Made by a program: the position numbers and the translations under genes. The notes under the pieces are model-generated. The model saw nothing but the letters and a program-made list of their open reading frames with translations. It was not told where the DNA came from and did no database searches. From Paracyclopina nana (lineage: Eukaryota; Arthropoda; Copepoda; Cyclopoida; Cyclopettidae), in the NCBI GenBank assembly GCA_019096065.1, contig JAGUCH010000009.1:258001-322000 (forward strand): 64,000 nt of DNA, read 5' to 3'. Positions 57,750-64,000 of this stretch are shown here, one piece after another; the stretch's first letter is position 1, and each line of letters opens with the position of its first letter.

Positions 57750-60700
57750 CTGGAAAGATCATGAAAGTTTAAATTTGAACACACATGACATCCCCTCTCC
57801 CTGCTTTCATCTTTCAGAGTTGTTATGTCGAAAGCAGGGTGAGGTCAAGTTGGATCAAGCGTACCTTCGTTTGATGTCAAAATCCAAGACACGAGTGTGA
57901 TCCACAAGGACCGAGAAGGGCCCATCCGCAAGGTGCACAGTGGACTGCCTCAAGATCTGGTTGAGCACAGTGCGATGAGTCTCAGCAAAGGCGAGGAATT
58001 TCTGGGTATCCATAGGCAACTCTGGTGTTGTGGTAGTAGTAGTAGTAGTAGTGTTAGCACTGGCACCATCTTTGCTCTCCTTAGTCTCACTGAGGGTGGG
58101 AATGATCTCCTGGATGTGTGCCAGTTGCTCTTGTCGCGTCTCCTTTTGCTGCACCTTCTTCTTGTCCTGTTGGGTTGGTGCAGCATGCACCAGGAAAAAG
58201 GCTTCAACTGTGGCCTGCAGCACCAGGACAGCATGGTGATCCGGAGTGTCTGCCAAGTCCCTAAGACAAGCACTGAGCGTGTCCCAAAGCTGGCTTAACT
58301 CGAGTTGTTCGCTCAAGCTGGGCAAACTGGGCTCTTTCTTGATCTCTTCGCTAGCTTCCTCACTGACCTCCATCGATTCAGAGGTTGTCGGTTGTTCACC
58401 CTCATCCTCTTGCACGGTTGGCATGGTGGTCTTTTTCGCACTTGTGTTCGCAGCCTTTGCCCTTTTCATCGCTTGCAAAGCGGCATCCCGGAGCTGGATG
58501 ATGACCTTGAGGACACGAAGGAAAAATGCCTGGCTCGAGGTCTTGTTGGTCAAGGCATTCATCGAAGGCAACTGAAGCTCAGGTCCACCCTTGACCTTGG
58601 ATGGAGCCGAAATGACCACAGCCTCTTTCGTGAACCGGTCTATCACAGCGCCCTTTTCCTTCTTTTCGCTTGTCGATGCTGAAGATCCAGAAGCACCAGA
58701 GCTTTCGCCTAGCTCTTCGCAATGAGCTCCGGACAAGTTTTTCAGCTCGGTCTGGAGCTCAAGGATGTTTTGGCGGACAACTGAGCCCAACTCTTGGGCC
58801 CCTTGTAATAGCAAACCAAGGATGACATCACGTGTGGGCTCGGGGCCAAAACTGAGGTTAAGAAGCAAGGCGGTCACATCCTCGAGGCCTTCTTCGCTGC
58901 ACGACTTGGAGGTCAACACTTCAACAGCCAGTTTCACATGTTCAGGTCTGATGGCATTCTGCTTGTTGCCCTCAGCAATAGCCATCGACGAGGCCTCAGT
59001 AGCATCCTCAGCACTGTTGAACTTTTTGCGCAGAATGTCTGACAAGCCGAGACTGATGAGACTGAGGAGTCGCAACAGCTTGTCGGTCAGCACTGAATTA
59101 CGCCTAATCACAGGGCTGGCCAGCATGGCAAGCAGCTGGCCAAAAGGTGAATTTTCAAAGCAGGTGGCAAAGGAGTCTGACTCAGCCTCACTGGCAGCGG
59201 CCTCTGCCTCTGATTTGAGGCTGCCCACGCTGCTATGGCTGCGAGCGACACTTTTGCCCTTCTTGTTCGAGTTGCAACACGACTGGTCCAACTTGATCAG
59301 CGTGTCCCAAAAGTCATTAGTTTTCACTGCTTGCTTCTTGCCAGCCTCACTGCTGCCAGTAGTAGCCTCTTTACTAGCACTATTCTCTTTCCAGGGCAGG
59401 AAGAAAGCGGAGAAGCTCTTAGCAAGCGAGATGAGGACCTCGAGTGTGTGTCTGCACACAACAGCGGAGGCTCCAGGATGAATCGAAATGGCAGCATTGG
59501 CACTCATCGAATTGCTACCAATACTGGAGGAGCTCTTTTTGCCGCCCCCATAGCTGGCAGAGGACCCAGTCCTTGTCACCTGGAACACATTCGCCCTGAA
59601 TCCCAGGGCAGCATCCATTGAAATGTTCAACCACGAAGGCTGAGTCGAGCAGGATTTGAGGTCACCGCTCTTGGTCTCTGCCCCCTTGTTTGCTCCTCCG
59701 CTCTTGCGACTGATCTTGGCCGCAGGTGGAAGTTCGCTTTCCTGAGGAGCGCTTTGCATGCTCGAGGGCTGCTGACTCTTGTCGTTGGACTTCTCCAGAA
59801 TGGACAGGAGCGACTTGACCACCCAGTCGCGGGTAGGGGCATGGTAGCATAGGTTTCGCAGTATCCGGTGCAGCCTTGTTGTGTTGATCTTGGGGTCATC
59901 GATGAACAGAATGATGAGAAGGCAAGAGAGGCCTTCCTGGTCCAACAATTGACGCCCCTTGAACTTGAGCCCACTGTTCGCAGAGGCCAACAAGGAAGAG
60001 GCGGCATGAGATGGACCAGAGCCACCTCTGGTCACAAATGGGCTCCATGAGTTGGACCCACCCCGACCGCTTCCCTGGCTCATGTACGTGCTGCCCATGC
60101 GATGGACAGTGTTGCGTAAAATCGACGACAAGGCTGAGCCTCCGTGGCTGAAGAAGCGGTCATGCATCATCACCCTGGAACGACAAAAAAGCCAGAATCA
60201 TACATCTGAGATTTACGCCAAGTGATCACAATGCTGATTCCATCAATGTTCAACATTTTTCATGTGAATTGCCCAATGGCATGCCAAAATCCAGTCAACT
60301 AAATATCTAAATTGATTTAAGGGTTACCTGTTGCGTTGCTGTTGTTCCATTTCTCGTCTGAGGACTTGAGCTTCAGCTGCCAGCTCAGCAGGCAAACTTG
60401 GAATCTGAGACTCCTCCATGTCAGCAAGGACTGATTGCCTCAGTGAATCGGGCAAGGTTTGGAGGAACTCTCCAGGATCGACCGGAGCATCCGGATTGGC
60501 AGCTGCGGCTTGTCGCTGCTGCTCAATGCGCTGCTGAGTCAAAATCTCCTCCTGGATGTTTGGTGGCAGAGCTGCCAAGAACTCCGGATTCACCTCAGTG
60601 AAGCCGGCCTCAGTTTGTTGAGCTGCCCTTTGTCGAATGGTCTGGAGCCTTCGCTGCTCCTCGATGACCTCATTGCGCATGTCCTCCGGAAGGGCAGCAA

Positions 60701-63700
60701 GGAAAGATGGGTCGACACCCTCAGGTAGTTCGCGAACATCAATGCCCAGAATGGACGAATAATCTGGACCGGAGGACAGCCCCGAAGGCCCAGCTCCAGG
60801 ATCATTGCCATCGTCATTTGTCCTGCTAACCGGGGTCGCTCCAACTGAGACAGGTTCCTGCACGAAGACAACATATTCAAATGATGGCTTCTATTGTAGT
60901 AAATATAGATTCAACTTACCTCTGTGGTTGGTGGCTGTGGTTGCATTGAGTTGGTCTGCGCATCATTCGCAGGCACAACTGATGGTGATGGCCTCAGCGT
61001 AAGTGGTGAGGCAGTTTCGCTCCTCATTGTGACATCTCCAGCATCAGCAGTTGAATTCACAGCATTGTTGCTCGACTGTTGTTCGGGTGAGGGTGACAAT
61101 GGTGCTAAGGCAGCTGGCAGGCGACTGCTTTCATCATTCGAGTCAAACATCTCTGGATTAGCCGGGATCATCGACAAGGTAGGAAATGCTGGAGGGGGCG
61201 GTGGAGGCAATTGACCTAATGAAGATGTCTCCTGATGACTCGAAGCCAAAATGAGCTCCTCCTCTTCCTCTTCATCGTTGTTGTCCTCCTCATCGATTTC
61301 GACACCAGGCCTCAGTGTTGACCTCAACAGGTTGCCACCGCTTCGCGACAAGTGTGAGGATATGGCTGCCGCTAAATCCTCAGCCATCAAAGCGGTTGCA
61401 GACAGGCCATCATTCGGGGCCGCTTCCACAGGTGCTGGATTGTGATTCAATGTATCATTGGGGGTTGAGCTGGCAATCACATCCTCATCCACGGGGTGTT
61501 CAGCGACATTCATCGAAGCCTCATCTGAGGATGCCAAAGCTGCATTCGCAGCTGCCACAGCGGTTTTCTGCGCCTCTTCATTCGCTTTCCGCTTGGCCTC
61601 CTCCTCTTCGTCGAGTTGTTTCTTTTTGGCCTTTCGCTGAGCCATCTCCTCGTCTCTGGCCTTTTCGACAACCTCCAGGATCCAGGGTTTGAGCGCAGTG
61701 ACACAGTCGTGCATGGAGTCTCCATCAATGACTCGGGACTCTTCGTTCCATCTCACCAGGGCTGAGGGGATGGTGGAGAGCGCAGCGCGCCCTCCGGATC
61801 CCATAACACTGCTGTCGATATCGGGCACCTCGTTCTCCAGGCTGTCCAATATGGCATAGCCAAAGTCAACTAGGAGAGGGGTACCCCTCCTCAGCCCATG
61901 TGTGATCAGATCTTGCGCCTGTGGGTTTGTCGTGCCCAGAAAGTTTTGCAGAATCGTGGGTGCCGAAGGGTTCGCCGCTCCCGCCCCACGTTGGGCGCCA
62001 AGGTGAAAGTAACCCCGGAAGCCCCGATGCAGCTGTCTAGCTATGCCCCTGGCCGCGTTTCTCGAGCCTCCGGAAGCCTCAAGGCTGGCACCCGAAGCCG
62101 CCTGACGACCCATCAAGAGGGGATGATTCGGGGATACGTGGCTGTTCGCACCCATGGGAACCCCGACGTTGCTTGAATCGGACACTCCCAAGCCTCCAAT
62201 CATGTCGGACCAGAGGGGGAGATGGATGGCGCGCATGCGGTCCTCGAGGTTGCTGTGGAGGCCATTGTGCCCACCCTCGTCAGGGTAGTGAAACATGACC
62301 TCCATGTCGTCGTCCGCGGTGTCCCCAAGGGGGAACCTGTAGATGGCGTCCTCCAATTCTTGGAACTGATCATTGTACGGTGATCCACCCTCATCATCCT
62401 CATCATCCTCGTCTATAAGCAAACAATTATTTAAACATGGTTTTCTTTCTGTTGTCAAAAGGGTGGGACTTGTTTTTGGAGCAGACTCCTGCTGGGCTCG
62501 CATCATTTTGTCCGACACATTTCATCATGTTGTAAAATGTCCGACACATTTGGCATAGTTGTAACATGACCGACACATTTTGGGTGTACATTTTCTAACA
62601 TACACATTAAACATTAAAGTTGCAAGACTGAAATGGCTTTGAAAATTGATAAATTCTTAAAATAAAAGGTAAAAATGAAGCTCTCATAAGCCCGTTTCCA
62701 ACTTTTACCAATTTTCTTAGCTTTTCCCATTCCAGAACAGACAGCCATAGCATGGTCATCATGGTTGCTAGAAAATAGTTTTTCCACAATTCATTGCAAG
62801 TAATGGCCAAATTCCCTTAGAAACTATCTATTTTTATTGAATCCACACTAGATGAACTCGACAAGACCTGTCGGACATTTAACATTCTATTTGTCGGACA
62901 TTCTACAACTATGAAAAATCTGTCGGGCAAAAAACGCAGTAGATGTCGGACAACTTGATTTTCGGACAAAAAAAGTTCCCGAATTAGAAGTTTCGAAAAA
63001 AAAAATCACGTGAGACTTGAATCAAAATTATTTTTTGAAAAGCCAATTCAAAATTCAGCTGTGCAGTGGAATTGTCTGCGAGTCAGTCTCAACTTTCTAA
63101 TTTAGCCCAAAAATCTTGGAAAATTGTGGATATTGGAAAATAAACCAACTTACCGTCTTCGTCGTCATCTTCGCCTTCATCGTCCTCGTCTTCATCTTCC
63201 TCCTCTTCCTCACCTTCCACTTCCATGCCATCCTCATTTTCGTCATTGCCGCCAGCAAAGTGACTCGACTCGCTCTCCTCGTCGTCGTCATCTTCATCCT
63301 GGCTCATTTGTTGGGCCTCAATTTGAGACTCATCCTGAGTAATCATCTGGAAAAATGTAAACTTTTAGCGAAGGACAATGTCTTTATTGTTGTTAGTATT
63401 ACAAAAAAATTCTTCTAAAAGGTGAAGCGAGAAAAACTGGTATTTTACGGGCTAAAAGTGAAAAAGGCAAAGATGGGACTCGAACCCAGGACTGCTTGCA
63501 CGAGAGCTAAAAGCCTAATAAGTGTACCATCGAAGCTTTGTTTTTTGCAATTGAAAGCGCCCGCTCAAATCACCCAAGGCTGTGATAGTCTTGGACGTCT
63601 AATAAGTTTTTGTTAGATAGATGTCCAAGACGGGGAAAAGCTGCTTTGATGATTCGAGCGGAGCTTTTAAAGGGAATTTTGCATGCACGCTGGGGTACTA

Positions 63701-64000
63701 TGGCCGGAAAATGAAAGGAAAAATAATGAGAAAATTACTTGAGAGTCATGGTGAGTGTCTTCCAAGGTGGAATCGAGGGCTGAGCCAATGTGCTGTTCAA
63801 TGGCTTCAGCGATGATCTCGGGAGCGCCTCCATCTCGCTCCAAAAGCTGATCCATCATGTCTTCAAACTCCTCATCATTTCCTTCCTCAACAGTCTGCAA
63901 AATCAAATAGAAAAGCAATTGAAATAGGTGTCCGAGGCCAAGGAGACTAGCAAAGTTCGTTACGTGAAGTTGGCTTTCGGAGTTGGGATCGATGCTCTCA
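56621..64000 (-). CDS. HUWE1: HUWE1 HECT-type E3 ubiquitin ligase, C-terminal part (runs off right edge)
   Basis: Giant E3 ligase that transfers ubiquitin through a HECT cysteine. Exons on the - strand: 63964-64000 (partial), 63739-63894, 63154-63346, 60920-62412, 60328-60857, 57865-60174 and 56621-57749. The ~1,948 residues present match the C-terminal ~45% of a family near 4,370 residues in human. Order: [20 protein letters not shown]; a long acidic run; a disordered DUF4414-type region with three ubiquitin-binding LP motifs ([48 protein letters not shown]); a scaffold region ([30 protein letters not shown]); and the HECT domain with [16 protein letters not shown] and catalytic TCFNQLDLP. 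The cysteine is 33 residues before the C-terminus, as in human HUWE1. Confidence 0.97.
57865..60174 (-). CDS. HUWE1: HUWE1 exon: scaffold region before HECT
   Basis: 2,310 bp without interruption. Acceptor TCGTTCCAG|G and donor CGAAG|GTACGC. Conserved blocks: [37 protein letters not shown]-like sequence, [38 protein letters not shown] and [17 protein letters not shown], ending RVLDFDIKR at the HECT border. Intervening parts are Ser/Thr/Ala-rich. Confidence 0.96.
60328..60857 (-). CDS. HUWE1: HUWE1 exon: three ubiquitin-binding LP motifs
   Basis: Acceptor TTCGTGCAG|GAA and donor AACAG|GTAACC. It holds [30 protein letters not shown] and [15 protein letters not shown] about 45 residues apart, then [17 protein letters not shown]. 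It leaves in phase 2. Confidence 0.95.
60920..62412 (-). CDS. HUWE1: HUWE1 exon: disordered DUF4414-type region
   Basis: Acceptor TTTGCTTATAG|AC and donor ACAGAG|GTAAGT. It encodes [20 protein letters not shown], then [20 protein letters not shown], the conserved SHPLL-like segment. An Ala/Glu/Lys helical stretch (about 61510-61660) and low-complexity Ser/Pro/Glu sequence follow. 498 codons. Confidence 0.94.
62500..62965. mobile_element. Foldback element in a HUWE1 intron
   Basis: 'atgtccgacacattt' units at about 62508-62582 are inverted as 'tgtcggacatt' units at about 62868-62955, with matching intervening words (catgttgtaaaatgtccgac against gtcggacattctacaactatg). About 280 bp of AT-rich sequence lies between. 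Confidence 0.65.
63154..63346 (-). CDS. HUWE1: HUWE1 exon: acidic tract
   Basis: Acceptor TTTTTCCAG|ATG and donor GACG|GTAAGT, phase 0 to 1. It encodes [15 protein letters not shown] and then almost only Asp and Glu, as in the acidic stretch of animal HUWE1. Confidence 0.9.
63465..63539 (-). other. tRNA-like sequence in a HUWE1 intron
   Basis: On the - strand, CCTGGGTTCGAGTCCCA forms a T-arm. GATGGTACACTTATTAGG and a long arm-like segment sit where the D-arm and variable arm would be. The acceptor ends pair poorly. It sits directly beside the inverted motif at 63556-63665. Confidence 0.45.
63556..63665. repeat. Imperfect inverted repeat ('gtcttggacg')
   Basis: 'cgctcaaatcacccaaggct...gtcttggacg' at 63560-63598 faces 'gtccaagacg...gatgattcgagcgg' at 63622-63661, a hairpin-forming unit. 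Single arms resembling it lie at about 31735-31780 and 55489-55545. Confidence 0.55.
63739..63894 (-). CDS. HUWE1: HUWE1 exon: conserved [12 protein letters not shown] segment
   Basis: Acceptor ATTTTGCAG|ACT and donor CAA|GTAATT, 52 codons, phase 0 to 0. It encodes [20 protein letters not shown] and ends DTHHDSQ. Confidence 0.92.
63964..64000 (-). CDS. HUWE1: HUWE1 exon (partial at window edge)
   Basis: The last 37 bp of an exon: [12 protein letters not shown], then donor CAC|GTAACG in phase 0. The rest of the gene lies beyond 64000. Confidence 0.8.

Noticed and set aside
57855-62518. Many + strand open frames opposite HUWE1
   Set aside because: Shadows of long GC-rich HUWE1 exons; the - strand frames match the known protein and splice in phase.
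37787-63539. Functional tRNA genes
   Set aside because: All five candidates have broken acceptor or anticodon stems; only box spacing and T-arms are good.

Overview
This is nuclear DNA of an animal, most likely an arthropod. Genes are split by GT-AG introns with matched phases, and the proteins are animal ones: a Shaker-type potassium channel, a Kekkon-type LRR-Ig receptor (best known from arthropods), the HUWE1 ubiquitin ligase and a secreted dibasic-processed peptide precursor. Exons are relatively GC-rich. Introns and spacers are AT-rich and dominated by minisatellites. The species cannot be named from the sequence.

Layout. (1) About 1.9-17.2 kb, + strand: Shaker (Kv1), seven secure coding exons plus a probable N-terminal exon, ending in the PDZ-binding tail ETDV. 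(2) 17.2-23.4 kb: spacer with several minisatellites. (3) 23.4-33.4 kb, - strand: a complete seven-exon kekkon-like gene. (4) 33.4-40.4 kb: spacer with minisatellites, a 0.63 kb inverted-repeat element and one orphan + strand coding exon (39190-39474). (5) 40.4-46.4 kb, - strand: an 852-residue protein joining a NERD-type PD-(D/E)XK nuclease-like domain to a superfamily-1 helicase-like domain. A diverged copy of its first exon and upstream region lies at 47.4-48.0 kb. (6) 52.35-53.72 kb, + strand: a two-exon secreted peptide precursor with four [L/F]RL-basic repeats. (7) 56.6-64.0 kb, - strand: the C-terminal ~1,950 residues of HUWE1, running off the right edge, with a decayed copy of its 3' end at 56.1-56.46 kb.

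The genes show no sign of acting together; they are independent neighbours. Shaker, Kekkon and the peptide precursor all suggest nervous-system or signalling roles, HUWE1 is a housekeeping ligase, and the NERD-helicase protein has no assigned role and is the most novel gene here.

Two genome-scale features stand out. Nearly every intron or spacer over about 0.7 kb carries its own private minisatellite with a unit of roughly 13-24 bp. In addition, at four places 0.15-0.5 kb segments, three of them holding an exon edge, have been duplicated 0.4-0.5 kb away. Inverted-repeat (MITE or foldback) elements and tRNA-like sequences are also scattered through the non-coding DNA.
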